DNA of 46,748 nucleotides from Gammaproteobacteria bacterium (GCA_018825305.1 JAHJEO010000002.1:1-46748); one strand, 5' to 3'; shown: positions 30,257 through 39,554, numbered from the stretch's first letter. Made by a program: numbers and translations. The notes: a model not told the origin generated them from the sequence alone.

Positions 30257-30676
30257 TTAAAGGACGGCAAATACCTCGATCCGAACCCGCCGCCAGGGGT
30301 TGCGGTGCGGCAGCAGGGCGGCGATGCGGGCCTCGACCCGGCCGCCGCGATCCATCTCGGCGGCCACGGCGCGGTTCTCGGCGCGTGGCAGGTAGCCGAG
30401 CTTGCGGCCCTGCCAGTCGATGCGCACGGCGTTGGCGTCGTGGGGGTTGTCCGGCTCGCGCGTCAGCGTCACGCCATCGCCGACTTTCATCTCGTTCCAG
30501 AGGACAGCCGCTTCGTAGTACTGCGCACCGGCCAACGGCGAACTCTGCACCAGCACCTTGACGGACTGGGCACCGGCCGTGAACGAACAGAGCAGGAGCA
30601 GGCTAATCCAGACAAAACGAAGTTTCAGAGAAGGCTCATGCCCGCTTGCGGGCGTTATGCCGGAACTAAAACGCAT
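30257..30676 (-). CDS. Small HIRAN-domain protein with signal peptide
   Basis: The protein contains a HIRAN domain: AGAQYYEAAVLWNEMKVGD, LTREPDNPHDANAVRIDW and KLGYLPRAENRAVA. HIRAN domains occur mainly fused to SWI2/SNF2 helicases and nucleases, where they bind DNA ends. Here the domain is alone and preceded by LRFVWISLLLLCSFTAGAQS, a typical cleaved signal peptide, so the mature protein should be periplasmic. The ATG at 30676 is the only nearby one and overlaps yraN by 11 nt. It puts about 16 extra residues before the hydrophobic core, including a GCCCGC-AA-GCGGGC hairpin, so the true start is uncertain. It lies between yraN and the SIS gene. Function is unknown. Confidence 0.7.
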   Translation of the reverse strand: MRFSSGITPASGHEPSLKLRFVWISLLLLCSFTAGAQSVKVLVQSSPLAGAQYYEAAVLWNEMKVGDGVTLTREPDNPHDANAVRIDWQGRKLGYLPRAENRAVAAEMDRGGRVEARIAALLPHRNPWRRVRIEVFAVL

Positions 30677-31001
30677 CCCTGATCCATTCGAGTTTTTCGC
30701 CGTCCGAGAGCACCGCGTCGAAGCGGCACGGGCTCTCGCCATGGCGGGCCAGCCAGTGGCGGGCGGCGAGGATCAGCCGCGCCTGCTTGGCCGGCGTGAT
30801 ACTGGCGGCGGCACCGCCGAAGTCGCCCCGGGTGCGCAGCCGCACTTCGACGAAGACCGTCGTCGCGCCGTCGCGGCAGACGATGTCGATTTCGCCGCCA
30901 CGGACGCGGAAGTTGCGCTCGACGATGCGCAGGCCGCGCGCGACGAGCATCTGCGCTGCCTCGGCCTCGGTGGCATCGCCTTTGGCTTGTCGCGTCGTCA
31001 T
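30666..31001 (-). CDS. yraN: YraN family predicted endonuclease-like protein
   Basis: This 111-residue UPF0102 protein has GDATEAEAAQMLVARGLRIVERNFR and GEIDIVCRDGATTVFVEVRLR. The E-x-D...E-V-x-R pattern matches Holliday-junction-resolvase-like nuclease folds. Function is unproven. It starts at 31001, 12 nt from the divergent rsmI start, the common arrangement of this gene pair. The preceding frame continues antisense to rsmI and is not coding. Confidence 0.88.
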   Translation of the reverse strand: MTTRQAKGDATEAEAAQMLVARGLRIVERNFRVRGGEIDIVCRDGATTVFVEVRLRTRGDFGGAAASITPAKQARLILAARHWLARHGESPCRFDAVLSDGEKLEWIRDAF

Positions 31002-31013
31002 AGAATGGGCGGC

Positions 31014-31862
31014 ATGAACGGGACAGTCATACCAGCGGCATTGTATGTGGTCGCCACGCCGATCGGTAACCTCGCCGACATCGGCGAGCGGGCGCTGGAG
31101 ACGCTGCGCAGCGCCGACGCCATCGCCTGCGAGGACACTCGCCACACCCGGCACCTGCTCGACCACTTCGGCATCCGCACCGCTGCCTTCGCCCTCCACC
31201 AGCACAACGAGCGCGAGGCGGCGGAGAAAGTGATCGCCCTGCTGGCCGCGGGCAAGCGCGTGGCGCTGGTGTCCGATGCCGGCACTCCCGGCATTTCCGA
31301 TCCGGGAGCGAAGGCGGTGGCCGCGGTGCGTGCCGCCGGCTACGCTGTGGTGCCGCTGCCGGGGCCGAGCGCAGCCAGCGTGGCGCTGTCGGCGGCGGGG
31401 TTGGCCGACGAACGCTATCTCTTCGCCGGTTTCCTGCCGGCAAAAGTCGGCGCCCGCAGTACGGCGATCGACGAACTCGCGGCGGTGCCGGCGGCGCTGG
31501 TGTTCTACGAGGCGCCGCATCGCGTCGAGGAAACCGTTGCTGCTTTGGCGGCGCGGTTGGAGCCGATGCGTACCCTGGTGATCGCGCGCGAGCTGACCAA
31601 GCATTTCGAGCAGATCGCCGCCATGCCGCTGGCCGAGGGGCCGGCCTGGCTGGCCGCAGACGCCAACCGCCGCCGTGGCGAATTCGTGCTGATCGTTTCG
31701 GGCCCGCCGCCGCGCGAAGGGCTGGATGCCGAAACCGAGCGGGTGCTGGCGCGGCTGCTGGCCGAACTGCCGACCAAACAGGCCGCCAAACTGGCCGCGG
31801 AAATCACCGGCCAGCCGAAGAACGCCCTGTACCAGCGGGCGCTCGAACTCAAGGATGGCTAG
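31014..31862 (+). CDS. rsmI: 16S rRNA 2'-O-methyltransferase (C1402)
   Basis: This 282-residue SAM-dependent enzyme of the tetrapyrrole-methylase fold methylates C1402 of 16S rRNA. Hallmarks are [53 protein letters not shown] and FYEAPHR. The start at 31014 ([12 protein letters not shown]) fits the family; earlier in-frame sequence overlaps the divergent yraN. pyrC begins just after the stop. Divergence from yraN is conserved in many proteobacteria. Confidence 0.95.
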   Translation: MNGTVIPAALYVVATPIGNLADIGERALETLRSADAIACEDTRHTRHLLDHFGIRTAAFALHQHNEREAAEKVIALLAAGKRVALVSDAGTPGISDPGAKAVAAVRAAGYAVVPLPGPSAASVALSAAGLADERYLFAGFLPAKVGARSTAIDELAAVPAALVFYEAPHRVEETVAALAARLEPMRTLVIARELTKHFEQIAAMPLAEGPAWLAADANRRRGEFVLIVSGPPPREGLDAETERVLARLLAELPTKQAAKLAAEITGQPKNALYQRALELKDG

Positions 31863-31872
31863 AATTGCCGTG

Positions 31873-32910
31873 ATGCAGACCCTGACCCTTATCCGTCCCG
31901 ACGACTGGCACCTCCATCTGCGCGACGGCGCCGCGATGGCGGCCGTGCTGCCTGATACGGCGCGACGCTTTGCACGCGCCATCGTCATGCCCAACCTCAG
32001 GCCGCCGGTCACTACCGTGGAGCAGGCTGGCGCCTATCGCCAGCGCATCCTCGCGGCACTGCCGGCGGGCATGGCGTTCCAGCCGCTGATGACTCTCTAC
32101 CTCACCGACAAATTGCCGCCGGCCGAGATCGAGAAGGCGGTGGCGAGCGGTTTTGTGCACGCGGTGAAGCTTTACCCGGCGGGCGCAACCACCAACTCTG
32201 ACGCGGGCGTCACCGATCTGAAGAACTGCACTGCGACGCTGGCGCGCATGGAGGCGCTGGGCCTGCCGCTGCTGGTGCATGGCGAGGTGACGGACCCGGC
32301 GGTTGATGTCTTCGATCGCGAGGCGGTGTTCATCGACCGGGTGCTGCTGCCGCTGCTCAAGGATTTCCCCGGACTGCGCTTGGTGCTCGAGCACATCACC
32401 ACCCGGGACGGTGTCGACTTCGTCATGGCACTGGGCGCCAGCGTCGCCGGTACCCTGACGGCGCATCACCTGCTGCTCAACCGCAACGCCATGTTCGCCG
32501 GTGGCATGCGGCCGCATCACTACTGCCTGCCGGTACTGAAGCGTGAGACGCATCGCCAGGCGCTGGTTGCCGCTGCCGTGTCGGGTAGCCCGAAATTCTT
32601 TCTCGGCACCGACTCGGCACCCCATGGCAAGAGCACCAAGGAGGCGGCCTGTGGCTGCGCCGGCTGTTATACGGCACACGCCGGGATCGAGCTTTACGCC
32701 GAGGTGTTCGAGGCCGCCGGCGCGCTGGACCGGCTGGAAGGCTTCGCCAGCCATTTCGGCGCGGATTTCTACGGCCTGCCGCACAACACCGAAACGATCA
32801 CCCTGGTGAAGGATGCGTGGGCTGTGCCGGCGACGCAGGCCTTTGCCGACAACGACACGCTGGTGCCGCTGCGCGCCGGCGAGACCATCGCCTGGAGGAT
32901 GCAGCCTTGA
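31873..32910 (+). CDS. pyrC: Dihydroorotase (class II)
   Basis: This 345-residue zinc amidohydrolase cyclises carbamoyl-aspartate to dihydroorotate in pyrimidine biosynthesis. Metal ligands are WHLHLRDG (His13, His15), the carbamylated lysine in [16 protein letters not shown], and EHITT. The catalytic aspartate is in [11 protein letters not shown] 31873 gives [13 protein letters not shown] like E. coli PyrC; ATG 31855 would add six residues. It follows rsmI by about 10 nt and its stop overlaps the next gene's TTG start. Confidence 0.95.
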   Translation: MQTLTLIRPDDWHLHLRDGAAMAAVLPDTARRFARAIVMPNLRPPVTTVEQAGAYRQRILAALPAGMAFQPLMTLYLTDKLPPAEIEKAVASGFVHAVKLYPAGATTNSDAGVTDLKNCTATLARMEALGLPLLVHGEVTDPAVDVFDREAVFIDRVLLPLLKDFPGLRLVLEHITTRDGVDFVMALGASVAGTLTAHHLLLNRNAMFAGGMRPHHYCLPVLKRETHRQALVAAAVSGSPKFFLGTDSAPHGKSTKEAACGCAGCYTAHAGIELYAEVFEAAGALDRLEGFASHFGADFYGLPHNTETITLVKDAWAVPATQAFADNDTLVPLRAGETIAWRMQP

Positions 32911-33341
32911 GAACAGTAATCCTGGCCGCGATTGGCCTGCTGCTGGCGGGTTGCGAATCCGATGGCGCTTCCTACGTCATCAGCGGCAACACCCAGGCGC
33001 TCACGGTCACGCGCCACAAGGCGTATCCGGGCGCACCGTGGGAACTGGGCGTGGTGATACGCAATGATCCCGTCTGCCAGCGCAAGCACCATCTGAAAGA
33101 CGTCGCCGGCAGCACCACGGTCGAGCTTTATCAGCCGTCGTCGGGTGCGTGGATCCTGCGTCAGGGCAAGCGCTGGTATGTGACAGAACTCAAGAGCTGC
33201 GGCTTCGAGCAGTTCAAGGAAGAACCGCAGCAGCCGGGCGACCTGATCGGCACCTTCCTGCCGCGCAAGGGCCGGTTTGTCTTCGAGGCCGAGGCGAAGG
33301 ACGGCGAACCGGCCAAGGTGGCGCCTGCCGCCGGTGGCTGA
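32907..33341 (+). CDS. Small lipoprotein of unknown function, TTG start
   Basis: No ATG precedes the signal sequence. The TTG at 32907 overlaps the pyrC stop (TTGA) and has GGAGG at 32894-32898, 8 nt upstream. Translation from it gives [16 protein letters not shown], a classic lipobox with the lipid-bearing cysteine at residue 16. The mature part of about 129 residues has two cysteines ([11 protein letters not shown] and [10 protein letters not shown]) and no domain I recognise. It is probably anchored to the inner or outer membrane. Its stop lies within the start of the DUF3025 gene (8-nt overlap), so pyrC, this gene and DUF3025 are likely translated together. Confidence 0.7.
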   Translation: MRTVILAAIGLLLAGCESDGASYVISGNTQALTVTRHKAYPGAPWELGVVIRNDPVCQRKHHLKDVAGSTTVELYQPSSGAWILRQGKRWYVTELKSCGFEQFKEEPQQPGDLIGTFLPRKGRFVFEAEAKDGEPAKVAPAAGG

Positions 33342-34188
33342 TCTGCAGGCTCCGCTGGCGCCCCTGCTGGCGCAGCTCGGCGTGGCGCTGCCACCGACTT
33401 TTTCGCTGAACGCGCTGGCCGCCACGCGTGGCGCCGTGACCGGCGACGGCAAGCCGCTGCGCTTCGTCGAACCCGGCGGCTCGACCCTGGCCTATGAGGA
33501 ACGTGCCTGGCTCCACGGCGAGATCGAAACCCGTCCCGACAATTGGCACGACGCCTACAACGCGCTGGCGTGGCTGGCTTTCCCGCAAGCCAAGGCCGCG
33601 CTCAATCGCAAGCACTACCGCACCATGACCGAGCGACGCAGCCTCGGCTGCAAGGATCGCGGCCGCCTGCGTGACGCGCTGACCCAGTTCGACGAATGCG
33701 GCATCGTCGTGGCCTGTGCCGACATGACGCTGTGGGAGGACATCCGCGCCCACCGCTGGCGCGAGGTGTTCGCCGGGCGGCGCGCCGAGGTCGCGTTCGG
33801 CATGGGGTTTTTCCTCTTCGGCCATGCCAGCCTCGACGGCCTGCGTGCGCCCTTCGTCGGCCTGACGGCGAAAGCGCTGTGCATGGAAGTCGATGCGGCC
33901 TGGCTGGGCCAGCCGTTCGATTCCCAGCTTGCCGCAGTCGATGCCTGGCTGGCCGGCCGGGTCGAGACGGCAGACGAATCCTTCGCGCGCAGCTTCCAGC
34001 CGCTACCGCTGCTGGGCATTCCGGGCGTCGTGGCGGAGAGTGCAGACCCCGCCTACTACGACGATACCCGGCAGTTCCGCCCCAAGCGACTACAATGCGA
34101 ACCGGAAGTCCGCCAGGCAGCCGCGGCACCCAGCTTTACCGTGGGTGTCGAGGAAAGTCCGGGCCCCATAGAGCAGGATGCCGGCTAA
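33334..34188 (+). CDS. DUF3025 protein whose 3' end runs into rnpB
   Basis: This 284-residue protein belongs to DUF3025, common in betaproteobacteria. Conserved parts include DNWHDAYNALAWLAFPQAKAALN and GHASLDGLRAPFVGLTAKAL, with YYDDTRQFRPKR near the end. The GTG at 33334 ([10 protein letters not shown]) is chosen because it overlaps the upstream lipoprotein stop and lies at the start of family similarity. Conserved sequence ends at about base 34095. The frame then continues 85 nt into RNase P RNA before stopping at 34188, so the last 28 or so residues are read from rnpB sequence. Function is unknown. Confidence 0.8.
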   Translation: MADLQAPLAPLLAQLGVALPPTFSLNALAATRGAVTGDGKPLRFVEPGGSTLAYEERAWLHGEIETRPDNWHDAYNALAWLAFPQAKAALNRKHYRTMTERRSLGCKDRGRLRDALTQFDECGIVVACADMTLWEDIRAHRWREVFAGRRAEVAFGMGFFLFGHASLDGLRAPFVGLTAKALCMEVDAAWLGQPFDSQLAAVDAWLAGRVETADESFARSFQPLPLLGIPGVVAESADPAYYDDTRQFRPKRLQCEPEVRQAAAAPSFTVGVEESPGPIEQDAG

Positions 34189-34486
34189 CGGCCGGGCGCC
34201 GCGAGGCGACGAACAGGGCAACAGAAAACATACCGCCGATGGCCCCGCAAGGGGATCAGGTAAGGGCGAACCGGTGGGGTAAGAGCCCACCGCGGACGTG
34301 GTGACACGGACGGCACGGTAACCTCCATCCGGGGCAAGGCCAAATAGGGGAGCATGGGCGTGGCTCGCGCTGCTCCCGGGTAGGCTGCTTGAGCCTGTCG
34401 GCAACGGCAGGCCCAGAGGAATGGCTGCCAGGCGGCCGCGCTCACGCGCTGCCGCTCCACAGAACCCGGCTTATCGGCGGACTTCC
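34104..34486 (+). ncRNA. rnpB: RNase P RNA (class A)
   Basis: The 383-nt catalytic RNA of RNase P processes tRNA 5' ends. Helix P1 is a perfect 11-bp pairing of 34104-34114 with 34476-34486. The conserved GAGGAAAGTCCGGGC (CR-I) is at about 34149. ACAGAAAACATACCGCC, GGGTAAGAGCCCACCGC and GGAATGGCTGCC follow, and CAGAACCCGGCTTATC lies near the 3' end and includes a P4 strand. The 5' end overlaps the DUF3025 coding region. A TACAAT hexamer at 34091-34096 may be its -10. Confidence 0.96.
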
Positions 34487-34525
34487 ACTTTCTCGCCGTC
34501 CCGCTACCGCCGACTTTTTCCGGTG

Positions 34526-35143
34526 CTACTTGCGCGGTTCGATGTAGCGCTGGCCCCAGCTCCAGTTGCGTTCCCACGCCCCGCGTACCAGGTTCGGGTA
34601 TTCGGGCGAACCGAGGCTGCCGTTGTAGCGTCCGAGTGCGCGGTAGAGGTTGCCGTTCTCGATGTCGAGGTAATGGCGCAGGATGGTGCAACCGAAGCGC
34701 AGGCTGGTGCGCAGGTGGAAGAGGTTGTGGTCGCCATTGCCGATCAGCTTGACCCAGAACGGCATCACCTGCATGTAGCCGCGCGCGCCGGCGCTGGACA
34801 CGGCGTATTTGCGGAAGCCGCTTTCCACCTGGATCAGCCCGAGCACCATCTGCGGATCGAGCCCGGCGCGCTGGGCTTCGTAGTAGACGGTCTTGAGGAA
34901 GGCGAGGCGGGCGTGGCGGTCGGGCATGCGCTTTTCCAGCCGCCGCGACATCTCGCTGAGCCAGGCGATCTTGTCCTGCAGCGAGGGGAAAATCGGCTCG
35001 GGCGCCGCGCGGTCGGCTACCGCCGCATGGAGCGCCGCCTGGACGCTGGCGGCGAGCGGTTCATATTGCTGCGCGCCGGCCCAAGCCTGCGATGAACAGA
35101 GGAGGGCGAGGGCGACAAGGACTGCTGGAAAGCCCGGTCCCAT
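34526..35143 (-). CDS. Lytic transglycosylase (SLT domain)
   Basis: This 205-residue secreted enzyme cleaves peptidoglycan between MurNAc and GlcNAc. A signal peptide (FPAVLVALALLCSSQAWA) is followed by a short linker and the SLT domain. The catalytic glutamate is in LGLIQVESGFRKYAVSSAGARG; QVMPFW and LGRYNGS complete the family motifs. The ATG at 35143 starts 4 nt after the proS stop, so it is likely co-transcribed with proS, a common betaproteobacterial pairing. A longer upstream frame overlaps proS and lacks a signal peptide at its N-terminus. Confidence 0.88.
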   Translation of the reverse strand: MGPGFPAVLVALALLCSSQAWAGAQQYEPLAASVQAALHAAVADRAAPEPIFPSLQDKIAWLSEMSRRLEKRMPDRHARLAFLKTVYYEAQRAGLDPQMVLGLIQVESGFRKYAVSSAGARGYMQVMPFWVKLIGNGDHNLFHLRTSLRFGCTILRHYLDIENGNLYRALGRYNGSLGSPEYPNLVRGAWERNWSWGQRYIEPRK

Positions 35144-35147
35144 GCCC

Positions 35148-36887
35148 TCAGTGGCCGACCTTTTGCCGCAGCAGCGCGGCGATCTCGGCGAGTGGCACCT
35201 TGGTCGCCTCCTTGTCACGGCGATGCTGGTATTCGACCATGCCTTCCTTGAGGCTGCGATCGCCGATGGTAATGCGGTGCGGCACGCCGATCAGTTCCCA
35301 GTCGGCGAACATCACGCCGGGGCGTTCATCGCGATCGTCGAGCATGACGTCGACGCCGGCGGCCAGCAGTTCGTCGTAGAGTTTGGTCGCTGCCTCGCGC
35401 ACTGCTTCCGACTTGCCCCAGCCGACCGGGCAGATGACCAGCGTGAAGGGTGCGATCGAGGCTGGCCAGATGATGCCGCGCTCGTCGTGGTTCTGTTCGA
35501 TGGCGGCACCGACCAGGCGCGTTACGCCGATGCCGTAGCAGCCCATGACCATGGTTCTGGGCTTGCCGGTTTCGTCGAGATAGGTGCAGTTCATCGCTTC
35601 GGAATACTTGGTGCCGAGGAAGAACACATGCCCGACCTCTATGCCACGCTGGATGGCAAGCACGCCCTTGCCGTCGGGCGAGGGGTCGCCGGCGACGACA
35701 TTGCGGATGTCGGCCACCGTTTCGGGTTCCGGCAGGTCGCGGCCCCAGTTGATGTTGCGGATATGAAAATCGATTTCGTTGGCGCCGCTTACGAAGTCGC
35801 TCATGTTTGCCACCGTGCGGTCGGCGACGATACGGACCGGTTTCTTCGTGTTGATCGGCCCGAGGAAGCCGGGCGGGCAGCCGAAATGCTCGATGATCTC
35901 CTGCTCCGAGGCAAAACGGAAACCGCCGTCCAGCCCCGGCACCTTGCCGGCCTTGACCTCGTTGAGCTCGTGATCGCCACGGACCAGCAGCAGCCAGACC
36001 TCGGCGCCCTCATTTTTCCCATTGGGCGTGTCGGTGGCCAGCACGATGGACTTGACGGTGCGAGCGAGCGGCAGCCCGAGCAGACTGGCCACGTCTTCGC
36101 AGCGGATGGTGTCGGGGGTGGCGACCTTGTGCATGGCCTCGCCCGGCGCGGCGCGGCTCCCTGCCAGCGGCAGCGCCTCGGCCAGTTCGATGTTGGCGGC
36201 GTAGTCCGAGTCCGGGCAGTAAACCAGCAGGTCCTCGCCGGTGTCGGCGATCACCTGGAACTCGTGCGACAGCGAGCCGCCGATGGCGCCGGTGTCGGCA
36301 CGTACGGCGCGGAAGGTCAGGCCGAGCCGCTCGAATATCTTTGTGTACGCGGCGTACATGACCTGATAGCTTTTCTCGGCGCCGGCTTCGTCACGGTCGA
36401 AGGAATAGGCATCCTTCATGGTGAATTCGCGGCCGCGCATGATGCCGAAGCGCGGCCGCCGCTCGTCGCGGAACTTGGTCTGGATGTGATAGAAGTTCTT
36501 GGGCAACTGGCGGTAACTGTGGATCTCGCCGCGAGCGATGTCGGTGACGACTTCCTCGGATGTCGGCTGGATGATGAAGTCGCGGTCGTGGCGGTCCTTC
36601 ACCCGCAGCAACTCTGGCCCCATCTTGTCCCAGCGACCGGTTTCCTGCCACAGCTCGGCCGGCTGCACCAGCGGCATCAGCAGCTCGATGCCGCCGGCGC
36701 GGTTCATTTCCTCGCGGACGATGGCTTCGATCTTGCGAATTACTCGCAGGCCCATCGGCATGTAGCTGTAGATGCCACCGGCCAGCTTGCGAATCATGCC
36801 GGCACGGGTCATCAGCTTGTGCGAGACGACCTCGGCATCGGTCGGGGCTTCCTTGAGCGTGGCGATGAAGAACTGGCTGGCGCGCAT
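35148..36887 (-). CDS. proS: Prolyl-tRNA synthetase (bacterial type)
   Basis: This 579-residue class II synthetase charges tRNA-Pro. Motif 2 region [22 protein letters not shown] and motif 3 region [18 protein letters not shown] are present. A YbaK-like editing insertion lies between them (around residues 230-380). The C-terminal anticodon-binding domain contains [21 protein letters not shown]. The start [15 protein letters not shown] is the usual one. It is divergent from rppH and followed by the transglycosylase. Confidence 0.97.
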   Translation of the reverse strand: MRASQFFIATLKEAPTDAEVVSHKLMTRAGMIRKLAGGIYSYMPMGLRVIRKIEAIVREEMNRAGGIELLMPLVQPAELWQETGRWDKMGPELLRVKDRHDRDFIIQPTSEEVVTDIARGEIHSYRQLPKNFYHIQTKFRDERRPRFGIMRGREFTMKDAYSFDRDEAGAEKSYQVMYAAYTKIFERLGLTFRAVRADTGAIGGSLSHEFQVIADTGEDLLVYCPDSDYAANIELAEALPLAGSRAAPGEAMHKVATPDTIRCEDVASLLGLPLARTVKSIVLATDTPNGKNEGAEVWLLLVRGDHELNEVKAGKVPGLDGGFRFASEQEIIEHFGCPPGFLGPINTKKPVRIVADRTVANMSDFVSGANEIDFHIRNINWGRDLPEPETVADIRNVVAGDPSPDGKGVLAIQRGIEVGHVFFLGTKYSEAMNCTYLDETGKPRTMVMGCYGIGVTRLVGAAIEQNHDERGIIWPASIAPFTLVICPVGWGKSEAVREAATKLYDELLAAGVDVMLDDRDERPGVMFADWELIGVPHRITIGDRSLKEGMVEYQHRRDKEATKVPLAEIAALLRQKVGH

Positions 36888-37000
36888 GTCGGTGTTTCCG
36901 GCAATGTGGGTTAAGGGGGCGAATTCTACCGTTGGCCCTGCTTTCCTCGCGCCGGCGATTGTGGAAAAATGGACGGCAACTAATCATTCGAAGGTTCAAC

Positions 37001-37525
37001 ATGCTGGATCGTGAAGGCTATCGCCCTAACGTCGGCATCATTCTGGCCAACAGTCGCAACGAGGTTTTCTGGGGCAAACGCATACGCGAGCATTCCTGGC
37101 AGTTTCCGCAAGGCGGCATCAAGCGCGGGGAAACGCCGGAGCAGGCGATGTATCGGGAGCTGCAGGAAGAAGTCGGTTTGTTGCCGGATCATGTCCGCGT
37201 TCTCGGGCGCACACGCGAGTGGCTGCGCTACGATGTCCCCAAGCAATGGGTACGGCGCGAGTGGCGCAATACCTACAAGGGTCAGAAGCAGATATGGTTT
37301 CTGCTGCGCCTGGTCGGGCGCGATTCCGATGTCTGCCTGCGCGCCTCGGAGCATCCTGAGTTTGATGCCTGGCGCTGGAACGAATACTGGGTACCGCTCG
37401 ATGCAGTGATCGAGTTCAAGCGCGCCGTCTATGAACAGGCGCTGACGGAACTCGCCCGGCAGTTGTTCCACCATCCCGCCGAGCGCAAGCCGGGCTGGCC
37501 GCATCTGACGGAGGTGTCGACGTGA
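37001..37525 (+). CDS. rppH: RNA pyrophosphohydrolase
   Basis: This 174-residue Nudix hydrolase removes pyrophosphate from 5' ends of mRNA to start decay. It opens [17 protein letters not shown], the RppH consensus. The Nudix box is [20 protein letters not shown] (about residues 38-57), with the expected glutamates. [10 protein letters not shown] is typical. The start at 37001 discards a short upstream extension. A GGAGG near its end serves the next gene. The divergent proS neighbour is conserved in betaproteobacteria. Confidence 0.95.
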   Translation: MLDREGYRPNVGIILANSRNEVFWGKRIREHSWQFPQGGIKRGETPEQAMYRELQEEVGLLPDHVRVLGRTREWLRYDVPKQWVRREWRNTYKGQKQIWFLLRLVGRDSDVCLRASEHPEFDAWRWNEYWVPLDAVIEFKRAVYEQALTELARQLFHHPAERKPGWPHLTEVST

Positions 37526-38028
37526 TGCGCCGCGTCCGCCGGGTGCTGGTGATGCTGTTGCTGGCGATGAACGTCGCACAGGCTGCTGTTGACGATGACG
37601 AAGCTGTGGTCTGGGCAGAGGGCGAGGTGTCCCTCCCGACCTTTCCCGCAGATGGCGACCTGATCGAGTTCTATGTCAGCGCCGTCACGGCCAATCGTTT
37701 CTTCATCGATGCCAAGTCCTTGAGCGCCGGCAGCGATGGTGTGGTGCGCTATGTGCTGGTGGTGACCACGGCGGGTGGCGCGACGAATGTCACTTTCGAG
37801 GGCATCCACTGCAGCGCCCGAGAATTCCGGATCTATTCGACAGGCCGCATCGATCGCAGCTGGGGTGCGCTGCGCCCGGCAGACTGGCGCCGAATCGAGA
37901 ACAAAACGGTGAACCGCCACCACGCCGCACTGTCGCGCGACTATTTCTGTCCCGGCGGCAGCCCCATCCAGACGGCCGACGAAGGCCGCGACGCCCTGCG
38001 CCGCGGAAAGCACCCGCAGGCTGACTGA
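37522..38028 (+). CDS. CNP1-like secreted protein
   Basis: This 168-residue protein resembles the CNP1-like family known from Neisseria and common in betaproteobacteria. A signal peptide ([17 protein letters not shown]) precedes a domain with [21 protein letters not shown] and [18 protein letters not shown]. Two cysteines (IHCS and YFCPGG) may form a disulfide. Start choice is between GTG 37522 (GGAGG 7 nt upstream, overlapping the rppH stop) and ATG 37525 one codon later. Function is unknown; location suggests co-translation with rppH. Confidence 0.78.
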   Translation: MMRRVRRVLVMLLLAMNVAQAAVDDDEAVVWAEGEVSLPTFPADGDLIEFYVSAVTANRFFIDAKSLSAGSDGVVRYVLVVTTAGGATNVTFEGIHCSAREFRIYSTGRIDRSWGALRPADWRRIENKTVNRHHAALSRDYFCPGGSPIQTADEGRDALRRGKHPQAD

Positions 38029-38030
38029 GC

Positions 38031-38447
38031 CTATTTGCAGTCGCCGACGCGGCGGGCGGAATAGGTTTGCGTCATGTTCATGGTCTGGCCGCCCTGTTTC
38101 ATGGTGAATTTGGTGGTGCCGCTGTAGCTGTTGCCGGCATAGGTGAATGTGCCGCTGCCGCTCATCGCGGTTTCGCCGCGACACTCCATGCGCCAGCTGG
38201 CGGTATTGCCCGACAGCTTGTAGTCCTTGACCTCGCAGTTCTTGTCCTTGGGCACGGTTCTCGATACATCCTGGACATCGCTGGCCCGGTAACAGATCTG
38301 CGTGACATGCTGGCCCATGCCGGCCGGCATGCCCGGCATTTCCATGCGGGTGGTGATCTCCCACATGCCGGGCTGCATCACCGGCGCGGCCTGGGCCAGG
38401 CCGCTGGCGGCGGCAAGGGTGGCGAGGATGGCGGTACGAACTGTCAT
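38031..38447 (-). CDS. DUF3617 secreted protein
   Basis: This 138-residue protein has a signal peptide (MTVRTAILATLAAASGLAQA) followed by the DUF3617 pattern: PVMQPGMWEITTRMEMPGMP, TQICYRASDV and GSGTFTYAGNSYSGTTKF. Conserved cysteines (ICYRA, NCEVKD, MECRG, GDCK) suggest two disulfides. AAGGAG lies 7 nt before the ATG at 38447. It is convergent with the CNP1-like gene, separated by two bases, and divergent from coq7. Function is unknown. Confidence 0.85.
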   Translation of the reverse strand: MTVRTAILATLAAASGLAQAAPVMQPGMWEITTRMEMPGMPAGMGQHVTQICYRASDVQDVSRTVPKDKNCEVKDYKLSGNTASWRMECRGETAMSGSGTFTYAGNSYSGTTKFTMKQGGQTMNMTQTYSARRVGDCK

Positions 38448-38458
38448 GGGGCATCTCC

Positions 38459-38486
38459 TTGAGGCGGTGGAATATCTGCCTATACT
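38459..38486 (+). promoter_or_regulatory. Sigma70-type promoter of coq7
   Basis: TTGAGG (38459-38464) and TATACT (38481-38486) are separated by 16 nt and lie 30 nt before the coq7 start. This is a good vegetative promoter; no operator is evident. Confidence 0.6.
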
Positions 38487-38516
38487 ACCGCCATCCCCAA
38501 GCCGAGTATCTCCGTC

Positions 38517-39137
38517 ATGATCGACCAGTTCATCCTCGAATTCGACAAGGCCCTGCGCACGGTCTTCGCCCATGCGCCGACGCGGCGACCGATGCCGGGC
38601 GCCGATATTCCCGAAGCGGACATGGGTGACGCCGAACGCCAGCATGCCGCCGCGCTGATGCGAGTCAATCACTGCGGCGAGGTTTGCGCTCAGGCGCTCT
38701 ATCAGGGGCAGGCGCTGACTTCGCACGATCCTGCCGTGAAAGTGGCGATGGAGGCTGCGGCCTGGGAAGAAACGGAGCATCTCAACTGGACGGAGCGCCG
38801 CATCGCCGAACTGGGTGGGCACAAGAGCCTGCTCAATCCCCTCTGGTACGCCGGCTCACTGGCCATGGGTATTGCCGCGGGCAAGTTTGGTGATGCATGG
38901 AATCTGGGCTTCCTGGCGGAAACCGAGCGCCAGGTCGAGGCCCATCTCGACAGCCACCTTGCTGCCCTGCCGGAGAATGATCGGCGATCCTGGGCAATAC
39001 TCGAGCAGATGAAGGCGGACGAAGTTCGCCATGCCGAAACGGCGGTGCGCATGGGAGCGCATGACCTGCCGTCACCGATCAAGGCGGTGATGCGGCTGTC
39101 GTCTACGGTGATGACGACCTTGTCCTACCGCGTCTGA
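38517..39137 (+). CDS. coq7: 2-polyprenyl-3-methyl-6-methoxy-1,4-benzoquinone monooxygenase
   Basis: This 206-residue di-iron enzyme performs the last hydroxylation of ubiquinone biosynthesis. Iron ligands are in NHCGEVCAQALYQGQ, EETEHLNWTERR, ETERQVEAHL and DEVRHAETAVRMG, i.e. a doubled E...ExxH pattern. The length is normal for the proteobacterial form. It needs oxygen, so it marks an organism that can respire aerobically as well as anaerobically. The gene ends one base before the convergent osmC stop. Confidence 0.95.
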   Translation: MIDQFILEFDKALRTVFAHAPTRRPMPGADIPEADMGDAERQHAAALMRVNHCGEVCAQALYQGQALTSHDPAVKVAMEAAAWEETEHLNWTERRIAELGGHKSLLNPLWYAGSLAMGIAAGKFGDAWNLGFLAETERQVEAHLDSHLAALPENDRRSWAILEQMKADEVRHAETAVRMGAHDLPSPIKAVMRLSSTVMTTLSYRV

Positions 39138-39554
39138 TCAGGTTTCGATAATTTCCCAAGTGTGGGCCATCTCGGCGGTCTTGCCGAGCATGATCGAGGC
39201 GGAACAATACTTTTCTGCCGACAGCTTGACGGCACGTTCCACCGAGTCAGGTTTGAGGCCGCGACCGCGCACCACGAAATGCATGTTGATGCGGGTGAAA
39301 ACCTTGGGGTCCTCCGCGGCGCGGCCCGCGTTTATTTTTACTTCGCAGCCGGCCACGTCCTGACGCCCCTTCCTCAGGATCATTACCACATCGAATGAGG
39401 TGCAGCCGCCCGCGCCGGCCAGCAGCAGTTCCATCGGGCGCGGTGCCAGGTTGCGTCCCCCAGCCTCCGGCGATCCGTCCATTGCGACCATGTGGCCGCT
39501 CCCGGTTTCTGCGATGAAACTCATGCCATCGTGCCAGCGTACCGTGCATTCCAT
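39138..39554 (-). CDS. OsmC family protein (YhfA-like)
   Basis: This 138-residue OsmC-fold protein has the two redox cysteines of the family in LAGAGGCTSFDVVMILRK and AEKYCSASIML. OsmC proteins reduce organic hydroperoxides as dimers; the YhfA branch has an unclear substrate. A GGGAGG ribosome site lies 6 nt before the ATG. It is convergent with coq7, with no spacer between the two stops. Confidence 0.88.
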   Translation of the reverse strand: MECTVRWHDGMSFIAETGSGHMVAMDGSPEAGGRNLAPRPMELLLAGAGGCTSFDVVMILRKGRQDVAGCEVKINAGRAAEDPKVFTRINMHFVVRGRGLKPDSVERAVKLSAEKYCSASIMLGKTAEMAHTWEIIET

